From: JADFXI01 sp050011415 | Lineage (GTDB): Bacteria > Nitrospirota > Thermodesulfovibrionia > Thermodesulfovibrionales > Dissulfurispiraceae | Direction: 5' to 3' | DNA: 16,294 bases | Assembly: GCA_050011415.1 (NCBI GenBank) | Contig: JBEKJD010000047.1 | Coordinates: 1-16,294, forward strand | In this document: in pieces, positions 1 through 6,397 of the stretch | Position numbering within the stretch: position 1 is the first letter of the stretch | Layout: every line of letters begins with the position of its first letter | Program-made: the position numbers and the translations under genes | Notes under the pieces: generated by a model | What the model was told of the DNA's origin: nothing | Database searches by the model: none | The model's input: the letters and a program-made list of their open reading frames with translations, nothing else

Positions 1-879
1 AACACGAAGATACTGCAGCTAAGCGAGTCCGCAGTCCGGCAAATAATATCCTCATATACCAGGGAAGCCGGGGTCAGAAATCTTGAGCGTGAAATAGCCA
101 ATTTGTGCCGGAAAGTGGCCAAGCGGGTTGCAGAGGGCAAAGAAGAGAGCTTCACAATTTCGGCGAAGAACGTTCATAAATACCTCGGAGTTCCCAAGTA
201 TCTCCCTGAAGAGGAGATGAAGGTAAATGAAGTCGGAGTTGCAACAGGGCTGGCCTGGACTGAGGCCGGCGGCGATGTAATATATGTCGAAGCGACCATG
301 ATGAAGGGAAAAGGGAACCTCACACTCACCGGCCAACTCGGGGATGTTATGAAGGAGTCGGCCCAGGCGGCGTTAAGCTACATAAAGTCTCGCGCCGGCG
401 GCCTGGATCTGAGTGAGGAGTTGTTCTCCAATATCGACATGCATATTCATGTCCCTGCCGGCGCTATTCCCAAGGACGGGCCTTCAGCCGGAATTACCAT
501 GGCAACCTCAATTGCATCTGCATTGACCGGAAGACCTGTAAGAAAAGATGTTGCGATGACCGGAGAAGTTACACTCCGGGGCAGAGTGCTCCCCATAGGC
601 GGACTCAAGGAAAAGACGCTGGCAGCAAAAAGGATGGGGATAAAGACTGTAATAATTCCGCATAGAAACAAAAAAGACCTCGACGACCTGCCGAAGTATG
701 TTAAAGAGGGCATGACCTTTGTGTTTGTGGAAACTATGGATGATGTATTAAGTACCGCCCTGGTGAGCAACAAAAAGGCAAAGGCCCTGGCGCCGAAAAG
801 CAAAACATCCGGAAAACCTGCCGGGAAGACAGTAAAAACGGTAAAAACGAGCCGCAAGACAACGCGTTCAAAGGTTTAA
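1..879 (+). CDS. lon: Lon (LonA) ATP-dependent protease, C-terminal part
   Basis: This is the 3' end of a gene whose start lies left of the window; the frame is open from base 1 and 292 residues are visible. It begins in the end of the AAA+ module (motif YTREAGVRNLEREIA) and continues through the Lon proteolytic domain. The Ser of PKDGPSAG (residue 162 of the fragment) and the second Lys of GGLKEK (residue 205) form the Ser-Lys dyad. Their spacing of 43 residues matches S679/K722 of E. coli Lon. Lon degrades misfolded and regulatory proteins in the cytosol. The last ~35 residues are a low-complexity Lys/Ser/Thr tail, extra to the usual Lon end, and are partly encoded by a tandem 9-base repeat (832-849). 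thiL follows after one base, so the two are probably co-transcribed. The TTG at 103 is internal and not a real start. Confidence 0.95.
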   Translation, partial: NTKILQLSESAVRQIISSYTREAGVRNLEREIANLCRKVAKRVAEGKEESFTISAKNVHKYLGVPKYLPEEEMKVNEVGVATGLAWTEAGGDVIYVEATMMKGKGNLTLTGQLGDVMKESAQAALSYIKSRAGGLDLSEELFSNIDMHIHVPAGAIPKDGPSAGITMATSIASALTGRPVRKDVAMTGEVTLRGRVLPIGGLKEKTLAAKRMGIKTVIIPHRNKKDLDDLPKYVKEGMTFVFVETMDDVLSTALVSNKKAKALAPKSKTSGKPAGKTVKTVKTSRKTTRSKV

Positions 880-880
880 A

Positions 881-1945
881 ATGCAACTCCGCTCAATAGG
901 AGAGTTAAGGCTTCTCGAGGAAATAAGAAGAAGATTTAACACGCACGCACGGAAAGGGGACAGCGGTATCATTGTCGGTATCGGAGATGATGCCGCAGCA
1001 TTTGCACCCCTCCCCGGGAAAATGCTTGTTACCACTGATTTGATGCATGAAGGGGTTGATTTTGATTTGACTTATACTGCCCCGTTTCATATCGGGTTCA
1101 AGCTGGTCTCAGTCAATGTCAGCGATATAATGGCAATGGGGGGTGCTCCAGGCTACCTTCTCCTTGCAATGTCCATGAAGGGAGACGCTGATGAGACTTT
1201 TTTTCGTGAGTTTTGCGATGGCGTTGAGGATGCTTTGCAGCTATACGGCATGGCGCTTATTGGAGGAGACTTGTCTTCTGCCAGGCATGATATGGTGTTC
1301 TCAGCTACGGTAATCGGCTCCGGCGGCAAATTAATTACACGAGGCGGCGCGACTGCCGGAGACAGAATTTATGTAACGTCTGTAACCGGTGATGCGGCTT
1401 GCGGGCTCGAGCTGCTGAAGCGGCTTGCGCCCGAATCAAGAGAAGCTGTAAAACTCTGGAAGAACTATGCTGGACCTCTGCCTGATCTTATGCTTACTAA
1501 CGGGACAGGGTTTGTGAAACTGGACGGCGGCAAAATAACGCCGCTGCTGGCAAGACATTTGATGCCTGCCGCACGGGAGGTGCGTGAGCTTTTGCCGCAT
1601 ATTACCTCGATGATCGACATAAGCGACGGTCTGTTCATTGATTTAAGCAGAATATGTGATGAAAGCGGCGCCGGCGCACGCATATATCTCGAAAAAATTC
1701 CGATATCGGACAGCATGCGGTTTGCCGCAGATCTCATGGGGTTATCACCTGCTGAGTTGGCTGCTTCCGGCGGGGAGGATTATGAGCTTTTGTTCACTAT
1801 CCCTGCTCAAGCTGCAGAAACTCTTGGCTGCATTCAAGCGTTCTGCATAGGCGAGATCACGGAAAAAGAGAGGGTCACTATTGACTGCACAGGCAGGGAA
1901 GCTGTTTTGAAAACAGAAGGATACCAGCACTTTGGCACTGCGTGA
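881..1945 (+). CDS. thiL: Thiamine-monophosphate kinase
   Basis: ThiL phosphorylates thiamine monophosphate with ATP to give thiamine diphosphate, the active cofactor, in the cytosol. The 354-residue product shows the family motifs in order: GIGDDAA (about 33-39), TTDL (51-54), NVSDIMAMGG (79-88), GGDLSS, DISDGL and GGEDYELLFT near the C-terminus. The acidic residues of these motifs bind Mg-ATP and substrate. It is slightly longer than typical members of about 320-340 residues. The extra length seems to lie around residues 190-225, between the VTGDAACGLELL helix and the ARHLMPAAR motif. The ATG lies one base after the lon stop, with an AAGG-like ribosome site inside the end of lon, so translation is probably coupled. 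The next gene overlaps its 3' end by 14 bases. Confidence 0.93.
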   Translation: MQLRSIGELRLLEEIRRRFNTHARKGDSGIIVGIGDDAAAFAPLPGKMLVTTDLMHEGVDFDLTYTAPFHIGFKLVSVNVSDIMAMGGAPGYLLLAMSMKGDADETFFREFCDGVEDALQLYGMALIGGDLSSARHDMVFSATVIGSGGKLITRGGATAGDRIYVTSVTGDAACGLELLKRLAPESREAVKLWKNYAGPLPDLMLTNGTGFVKLDGGKITPLLARHLMPAAREVRELLPHITSMIDISDGLFIDLSRICDESGAGARIYLEKIPISDSMRFAADLMGLSPAELAASGGEDYELLFTIPAQAAETLGCIQAFCIGEITEKERVTIDCTGREAVLKTEGYQHFGTA

Positions 1946-2366
1946 CAGGCTTAGGGAAGTCATTAGTACCAATGATTCTCCAAAGAAGATAGCGCTGTCT
2001 TTTTCACTGGGTGTTTTCATCGGCCTGTCACCGTTTTTGGGGATGCATACCATACTCGGTATCAGTGCCGTATGGCTGTTCAGGACGAACAAATATGTTA
2101 CGATTGCCAGTGTGTATGTTACAAACCCCTGGACCATTGTGCCGATCTATACTTTTTCGACGTGGTTAGGCACAAAACTTTTTGGAGTTGATATTATTAT
2201 TCCTCAATTAAAATGGCACGCCATAAGCTGTTTATATTTGTTCAATGAGGTGAGGTTTCTCCTGTGGCCTTTTATTTTCGGCTCGATGCTTGTCGCACTG
2301 GTATCCTCTTTTATCGTATATTTAGTTGTGTATCATGCAGTAGTAAAACAGAGAAAGTTGACTTGA
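1932..2366 (+). CDS. DUF2062 family small membrane protein
   Basis: A 144-residue protein that matches DUF2062 by its pattern: an amphipathic start, the hydrophobic stretch with GVFIGLSPFLGMHT, the turn YVTNPWTIVPIY, and a C-terminal hydrophobic segment (about 112-138). Two to three membrane segments are likely, placing it in the inner membrane. The family's function is unknown; members often sit beside lipid or envelope genes. The chosen start is TTG at 1932, inside thiL, because the hydrophilic N-terminus typical of the family begins there and an AGAAGGA site (1915-1921) lies upstream. The 14-base overlap with thiL suggests co-transcription with lon and thiL. Confidence 0.82.
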   Translation: MALRDRLREVISTNDSPKKIALSFSLGVFIGLSPFLGMHTILGISAVWLFRTNKYVTIASVYVTNPWTIVPIYTFSTWLGTKLFGVDIIIPQLKWHAISCLYLFNEVRFLLWPFIFGSMLVALVSSFIVYLVVYHAVVKQRKLT

Positions 2367-2386
2367 TTTGGCATAATCAATATTTC
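2358..2386 (+). promoter_or_regulatory. Weak candidate promoter for the flavin reductase gene
   Basis: TTGACT (2358-2363) is followed after 17 bases by TATTTC (2381-2386). The -35 box matches the consensus 5 of 6 and the -10 box only 3 of 6. It overlaps the end of the DUF2062 gene and sits about 70 bases before the flavin reductase ATG. Read-through from lon-thiL is an equally good explanation. Confidence 0.25.
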
Positions 2387-2456
2387 AGGTTTAAGCATCT
2401 ATCGATTACTGACTACACGCCAACAAGACTGCAGGTCAACAGGAGCATGTGCGCAC

Positions 2457-2999
2457 ATGAAAAAAATGCAGCTCAGTAAAGCGTTCACGCTAATAGAATC
2501 TGGTCCAGTTGTTCTTGTTACGACAAGTGACGGAAAGAAAGACAATATAATGACGATCTCGTGGACCATGGTGATGGACTTTACGCCGGTGTTTGCCATA
2601 ACCACTGGGCCCTGGAACTACTCGTATGCCGCACTTCGGAAATCGAAGGAATGTGTAATTTCAATTCCCACTGTTGACCTGCTTGATAAGGTCGTTGGTG
2701 TAGGAACATGTTCCGGCGCAGACACAGACAAATTTGAAAAGTTTGGGCTAACTCCTGTGAAGGGAAAGTATGTTAGGTCGCCCTTGATTAAGGAATGCCT
2801 GGCGAATATCGAATGTAAAGTTATCGATATCGTCCAAAAGCACAATATCGTTGTCCTCGAAGGTGTCGCTGCTTACTTTGACAGTTCACGAAAAGAGAAG
2901 AGAACCGTTCACGCAATTGGCGATGGGACCTTTATAGTGGATGGGCGTAGGTTAAATAGAAAAAAAATGATGTGGACGAAGATTCCCGCGGGACTATAG
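2457..2999 (+). CDS. Flavin reductase family protein (flavoredoxin-like)
   Basis: A 180-residue protein of the flavin reductase-like, FMN-binding split-barrel family. Visible family features are the N-terminal strand with PVVLVTTSDGKKDN, then TISWTMVMDFTPVFAI, the stretch ECVISIP with a following VGVGTCSG segment, and the basic C-terminus. Members such as Desulfovibrio flavoredoxin bind FMN and move electrons in the cytosol of anaerobes. The partner here is unknown. The start at 2457 has AGGAG at 2441-2445. An alternative ATG at 2447 is in another frame. It stands alone between the lon-thiL-DUF2062 cluster and a convergent minus-strand pair. The family call is firm; the exact substrate cannot be read from sequence. 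Confidence 0.87.
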   Translation: MKKMQLSKAFTLIESGPVVLVTTSDGKKDNIMTISWTMVMDFTPVFAITTGPWNYSYAALRKSKECVISIPTVDLLDKVVGVGTCSGADTDKFEKFGLTPVKGKYVRSPLIKECLANIECKVIDIVQKHNIVVLEGVAAYFDSSRKEKRTVHAIGDGTFIVDGRRLNRKKMMWTKIPAGL

Positions 3000-3104
3000 T
3001 TCCTTGCTGAATTTGGGGAATACTTTTGCTACTTCCCTATAACCATTCTCGGGACTTGAACTGTCGGTCAATGTCGGAAAAAATCCGGCGGTTTAAAGCC
3101 TCTT

Positions 3105-3713
3105 TCAACAATCAGGACGTTCTGTGCAAGGCTTATCTCCAGGTCCCGGCAATTTCGTCTTCCGTCCACCAGCAGACTCTCCTTCAATAAGAGACTCAAT
3201 ATCAGGATACGGATATATGGTAATCGCTCCATTTTCAGGCAAACATCCAGAGTCAATCGAAGGTCCATACACACTGTAGACTTTTCTTCCCAACATTCTA
3301 AGCAAAACCCCCTGCTCTCCCCTGTGATGCGCAGTATGTGCTATTCTTCTCAGCATAATCCAGGCCCGTGTTCTTGCAACATTAAAAAAGGACACCTCAA
3401 CTTCCCACCAGGATTTATCTTTTTGTTTAAGAACGGCGAGCCGCTTTCCACTATCTTCAGCATACCGCTTTATAAATTCGATCCGTGTTTCCAGTACCGG
3501 TAAGGGCGGTGCTCCGACATCAATACCGAACATATTGCAAAACCACTTGTTTTCACTCAAACACTGATGCACCATATGTTCAAGGGCATTTCTGTCTCTC
3601 TTGTCCAGCGGATGAGGGCGAACTGGAAGATCATTATCCGTGAATGTGCTCCAAACCCCGAGGGTCTTCAGTCGTTCTGATTCGTAAGTGTCTACAAGAA
3701 AATCATATTCCAT
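3105..3713 (-). CDS. DinB-like (DUF664-type) four-helix metal-binding protein
   Basis: A 202-residue protein resembling the DinB/YfiT superfamily, whose members are four-helix bundles binding a divalent metal through three histidines. Here H46 or H49 (LEHMVHQ) on helix 2 and the pair in AHTAHHRGEQ (H126, H129/H130) fit that pattern. The family includes thiol-dependent transferases and damage-inducible proteins of unknown function. The protein probably acts in the cytosol, as no signal peptide or membrane segment is seen. The ATG at 3713 follows a strong purine-rich site on the minus strand (GGAGAAGGAG, then A-rich spacer). Its first 11 bases overlap the end of the DUF1456 gene, so the two are expressed together. 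The last ~25 residues (GGRKTKLPGPGDKP) look disordered. Confidence 0.75.
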   Translation of the reverse strand: MEYDFLVDTYESERLKTLGVWSTFTDNDLPVRPHPLDKRDRNALEHMVHQCLSENKWFCNMFGIDVGAPPLPVLETRIEFIKRYAEDSGKRLAVLKQKDKSWWEVEVSFFNVARTRAWIMLRRIAHTAHHRGEQGVLLRMLGRKVYSVYGPSIDSGCLPENGAITIYPYPDIESLIEGESAGGRKTKLPGPGDKPCTERPDC

Positions 3714-3951
3714 TTTTTTCTCCTTCTCCCGACGGTCTCTTTCCCCTGTTTCGGATAATGAGGCCGTTCAGGAAGTTTCTCAATATCTGATCGCCGCATT
3801 CTTTATAGTTTCTGTGGTCCGGGTTCCTGAAAAGAGCGGAGAGTTCAGATTTCGTAGTTTCAAAACCTGCAAGCTTCAGGATCTCAATAATATCCGTATC
3901 TTTAAGTTCCAGAGCGATTCTAAGTTTCTTCAATATGTCATTATTGGTCAT
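3703..3951 (-). CDS. DUF1456 family protein (YehS-like, single repeat)
   Basis: An 82-residue protein with the DUF1456 pattern: MTNNDILKKLRIALEL at the start, the IIEILKLAGFETTKSELSAL helix pair, and ILRNFLNGLIIRNRG at the end. E. coli YehS of about 156 residues carries this unit twice; here there is one copy followed by a short charged tail (KRPSGEGEKNGI). The function of the family is unknown. The ATG at 3951 has GGAG five to six bases upstream on the minus strand. Its stop lies inside the DinB-like gene (11-base overlap), making a two-gene minus-strand operon. It is divergent from the SRAP gene with 137 bases between them. Confidence 0.8.
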   Translation of the reverse strand: MTNNDILKKLRIALELKDTDIIEILKLAGFETTKSELSALFRNPDHRNYKECGDQILRNFLNGLIIRNRGKRPSGEGEKNGI

Positions 3952-4042
3952 GCGCTCTCCATGCTCCTTCCAGGGGTTGCGGTCCCTTTAAAGAGAGACA
4001 GCAGGCTCCGGATAAATCCGCGTTTGTCCCCATTTTAGCTCC

Positions 4043-4072
4043 TTGGCGGGAATGGTGCATTTTTTTTAATGT
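4043..4072 (+). promoter_or_regulatory. Candidate promoter of the SRAP gene
   Basis: TTGGCG (4043-4048) and TAATGT (4067-4072) are separated by 18 bases and precede the SRAP ATG at 4089 by only about 16 bases. Transcription would start roughly 10 bases before the ATG, which has no visible Shine-Dalgarno sequence. No LexA-type palindrome was recognised in the 3952-4088 divergent gap. Confidence 0.35.
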
Positions 4073-4088
4073 AATGATATCTTAAATC

Positions 4089-4757
4089 ATGTGCGGCAGA
4101 TTTGTCAGAAGTAGTCCGGTCTCTACCATAATAGAGATATTCCATGTCGCATCTGCCTCATTTGAGCTTTCATCCAGCTATAACATATCCCCCTCGCAAG
4201 ATATCGTCATTATTAATAATACAGGAACAAGGGAACTTGTTAAATGCCGATGGGGGTTCCTGCCTCCATGGATAAAAGATATCTCGGAGGTAAGCCCTAT
4301 GATTAATGCCAGATCCGAGACAATTGATGAAAAGCCCTATTTCAAAGAAGCATTCAGGAAGCAAAGATGTTTAATTATTGCCGATGGATTTTATGAATGG
4401 AAGAGAGAGAAGAAGAAGATCCCTTACTACTTAAGGTTAAAATCAGGCAAGCCTTTCGGGTTAGCCGGGCTCTATAATTATTCGTCATGTCCTGATGGAA
4501 ATAAAATCTGCGGCTGTGCGATTATAACCACTGAGTCTAATGATTTGGTGGCATCTATTCACAACCGCATGCCGGTGATAGTTCCTGAAAACAGGATTGA
4601 TATGTGGCTTGATCCGTCATTTCCGGATTACAATGCACTGAAAGGTATTCTACGTCCCTATGCATCAGAGGAAATGGAGATGTTTAAAATATCGAACATG
4701 ATAAATTCTCCCAAATTTGATTCTGCGACAAATATATTGCCGGCAACGGAAGAGTGA
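4089..4757 (+). CDS. SOS response-associated peptidase / abasic-site shield protein (SRAP, YedK/HMCES type)
   Basis: A 222-residue SRAP-domain protein. SRAP proteins form a covalent thiazolidine link between Cys2 and an abasic site in single-stranded DNA and so protect it during replication. All active-site residues are present: Cys2 right after the initiator Met (MCGRF), N73 in INARSET, E103 in GFYEWKR and H158 in IHNRMP. These align with C2, N75, E105 and H160 of YedK. The start is fixed by the need for Cys at position 2, although no ribosome site is visible before 4089. Length is typical of the family. It is monocistronic here, divergent from the DUF1456-DinB pair. Confidence 0.94.
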   Translation: MCGRFVRSSPVSTIIEIFHVASASFELSSSYNISPSQDIVIINNTGTRELVKCRWGFLPPWIKDISEVSPMINARSETIDEKPYFKEAFRKQRCLIIADGFYEWKREKKKIPYYLRLKSGKPFGLAGLYNYSSCPDGNKICGCAIITTESNDLVASIHNRMPVIVPENRIDMWLDPSFPDYNALKGILRPYASEEMEMFKISNMINSPKFDSATNILPATEE

Positions 4758-4806
4758 AATCAAGAGTTAACGATTACGTGCAATGGGGCAAATTGGGACG
4801 CGCCTT

Positions 4807-4815
4807 TGATATAAT
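4807..4815 (+). promoter_or_regulatory. Extended -10 promoter for the DUF3617 gene
   Basis: TGATATAAT is a perfect extended -10 element (TGN followed by TATAAT). No good -35 box lies at the right distance, which is normal for extended -10 promoters. The start of transcription would be near 4822, giving a leader of about 77 bases before the ATG at 4899. Confidence 0.6.
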
Positions 4816-4850
4816 ACGGCGTATCGTCACTCTCGGTGCGACACCGTATT
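4813..4850. repeat. Inverted repeat over the DUF3617 promoter (possible operator)
   Basis: The arms AATACGGCGT (4813-4822) and ACACCGTATT (4841-4850) are reverse complements at 9 of 10 positions. The left arm covers the end of the -10 box and the predicted start point. The 18-base middle does not pair well, so paired binding of a dimeric regulator is as likely as an RNA hairpin. Confidence 0.4.
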
Positions 4851-4898
4851 TATGAGCTGAAGCACTTAGTAAATATCCATGCAAAAGGAGCAGCCACT

Positions 4899-5309
4899 AT
4901 GAACAGATTGCCGGGAATTATTTTTATTTTTGCATGTTGTGTGCTATGGGCGGCCATGGCTTTTGCGGCCCCGGACATCCAGGACGGTCTTTGGGAGATC
5001 ACAGCAACGGTTGAGATGCCGGGTATGCAGGAGGGGATGATGCAGCCGGTGACGCATACCGCCTGTATGACCCAGAATAATGCCGTGCCCGACCTGCCTG
5101 CAATGCCGGACTGCAAAGTGACAGACATGGAAGACCAGGGGAATTCAGTCTCATGGACTGTTACTTGCGCCAACGTTGTCAGCAAAGGTAATGTGACATA
5201 CTCAGGTTCGACTTTTAATGGCGCCACTGAGATGACCATGAACACAGGCGGGGAGATTATGCAGGTAAAAAGTAAGATTGCGGGCAGGAGAATCGGACCC
5301 TGCAAATAG
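4899..5309 (+). CDS. Secreted DUF3617 family protein
   Basis: A 136-residue protein with an N-terminal signal peptide: basic NR start, hydrophobic core IIFIFACCVLWAAM, and probable signal peptidase I site after AFA or FAA (about residue 23). The mature part has the DUF3617 pattern: DGLWEITATVEMPGM, the THTACMT cysteine, a second cysteine in MPDCKV, VTCA, the GNVTYSG strand and a terminal RRIGPCK. Four mature cysteines suggest two disulfides in the periplasm. The function of the family is unknown. The ATG at 4899 is preferred over an in-frame upstream start at 4836 because AAAGGAG lies at 4884-4890 and the signal peptide begins there. It is a single gene behind its own promoter. Confidence 0.85.
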   Translation: MNRLPGIIFIFACCVLWAAMAFAAPDIQDGLWEITATVEMPGMQEGMMQPVTHTACMTQNNAVPDLPAMPDCKVTDMEDQGNSVSWTVTCANVVSKGNVTYSGSTFNGATEMTMNTGGEIMQVKSKIAGRRIGPCK

Positions 5310-5342
5310 TTATTTCCGGTTATTAATTATTTTATGCTTTTG

Positions 5343-5351
5343 TGCTATAGT
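5343..5351 (+). promoter_or_regulatory. Candidate extended -10 promoter of the hydrogenase-signalling gene train
   Basis: TGCTATAGT fits an extended -10 element (TGN plus TATAGT, 5 of 6 to consensus), about 95 bases before the hydrogenase small subunit ATG. Only a poor -35 candidate (TTAATT, 5323-5328) lies 17 bases upstream. No sigma-54 type -24/-12 element is visible in 5310-5445. It is the only promoter-like signal seen before the whole 5446-15774 train. Confidence 0.4.
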
Positions 5352-5367
5352 AATATTCGTTTGAGGT

Positions 5368-5395
5368 GTTGCCGAATGCATGAAAACAAGGCAAC
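5368..5395. repeat. Short inverted repeat in the hydrogenase leader
   Basis: GTTGCC (5368-5373) and GGCAAC (5390-5395) are perfect 6-base arms around a 16-base loop, in the predicted leader between the candidate promoter and the ribosome site. It may be an operator or a small leader hairpin. Arms this short could also arise by chance. Confidence 0.25.
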
Positions 5396-5445
5396 TTCAG
5401 AATGAGGCCATAACGTGCTTTAATCCGCGGACACAGGAGGCGACA

Positions 5446-6384
5446 ATGTCAAGAACGCTTTACTGGCTTCAAGGCGGCGCATGCGGCGGCGACAGCATGT
5501 CCCTGCTGAATATAGAATCTCCCGACATCGCCGAACTCCTGGGATTTCTTGACATCGAGGTGCTTTGGCACCCATCTCTTTCAAATGGGACCTCATCTCA
5601 TCACAGAAAATTAATAGACGAAATACTTGCCGGCAGACAGTCTCTTGATATCCTCTGTCTTGAAGGTTCGGTTATCCGCGGGCCTGGAGGCACCGGCATG
5701 TACGATACCCATGAAAGGGAAACGAAGAAGGACCTCATAGCTGCTCTTGCAGGGAAGGCTCAGTTCGTAGTTGCAGTCGGCACCTGTGCCAGTTTCGGCG
5801 GCATCGGGGCAGACGGAGAGATTGAAGCTACAGGGGCGATGTTTACCAAGACAAAAAAAGGCGGCTTCCTTGGAGAAAATTTTGTGACGGCAGGGGGGGC
5901 GCCTGTTATTAATCTGCCGGGTTGCCCTTGTCACGGAGATGTTATAGCCGGTGCTTTAACGGCCCTATGCACCGGCACACCCTTAACTCTAAATGAGTAC
6001 AATGTTCCGGTGCAATGGTACGGACTTGTGGTGCACCAGGGATGCGTAAGGAACGAGTATCATGAATACCTGATCGAGGAAGAGCATTTCGGTGAAAAGG
6101 GTTGCCTCTTCTTTCATCTCGGCTGCCGGGGACCAATCTCTTACGGGCCATGCAACAAACTGCTCTGGAACCGCCGCAGTTCCAAGACAAGAGTGGGTGT
6201 GCCCTGCGTAGGATGCACCGATCCGGATTTTCCGCAGCCTCACCCCTTCTTCCGTACCCGTAACATTGCCGGTATCCCTCTTGAATTGCCGGATGGAGTT
6301 GACCGGGCCCATTATATGGCCTACAAGGCCATGGCAGCGGCAGCGGCTCCTGACCGGCTGAAGAAAAGAGAGACAGAGGTATAA
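5446..6384 (+). CDS. [NiFe]-hydrogenase small subunit, cytosolic type
   Basis: This 312-residue subunit carries the iron-sulfur relay that takes electrons from the NiFe site. It has no twin-arginine signal and no C-terminal anchor, so it is cytosolic like group 2 and group 1h enzymes. The proximal cluster motif reads LQGGACGGDSMSLL: C13 and D16, where most small subunits have a second Cys; C114 (GTCASFGG) and C160 (LPGCPCH) complete the set. Distal ligands fit H197, C200, C220 and C227; medial ligands fit C236, C254 and C257. A Cys-to-Asp proximal ligand is described for the actinobacterial-type (group 1h/5) enzyme of Ralstonia eutropha, and Asn occurs in cyanobacterial HupS, so the subgroup is left open. 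ATG 5446 has AGGAGG at 5435-5440; the in-frame ATG at 5380 lacks such a site. The large subunit follows after 13 bases. Confidence 0.93.
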   Translation: MSRTLYWLQGGACGGDSMSLLNIESPDIAELLGFLDIEVLWHPSLSNGTSSHHRKLIDEILAGRQSLDILCLEGSVIRGPGGTGMYDTHERETKKDLIAALAGKAQFVVAVGTCASFGGIGADGEIEATGAMFTKTKKGGFLGENFVTAGGAPVINLPGCPCHGDVIAGALTALCTGTPLTLNEYNVPVQWYGLVVHQGCVRNEYHEYLIEEEHFGEKGCLFFHLGCRGPISYGPCNKLLWNRRSSKTRVGVPCVGCTDPDFPQPHPFFRTRNIAGIPLELPDGVDRAHYMAYKAMAAAAAPDRLKKRETEV

Positions 6385-6397
6385 AGAAAGGAGCGAA

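Noticed and set aside
3000..3104. Terminator hairpin GGGAA...TTCCC between the flavin reductase and DinB-like genes
   Set aside because: The stem is only five pairs with a long loop and no T run, so it is too weak to call.
5888..5900. Run of seven G in the small subunit as a possible sequencing frameshift
   Set aside because: The reading frame continues with conserved motifs on both sides (GGFLGENF before, LPGCPCH after), so the length is right.
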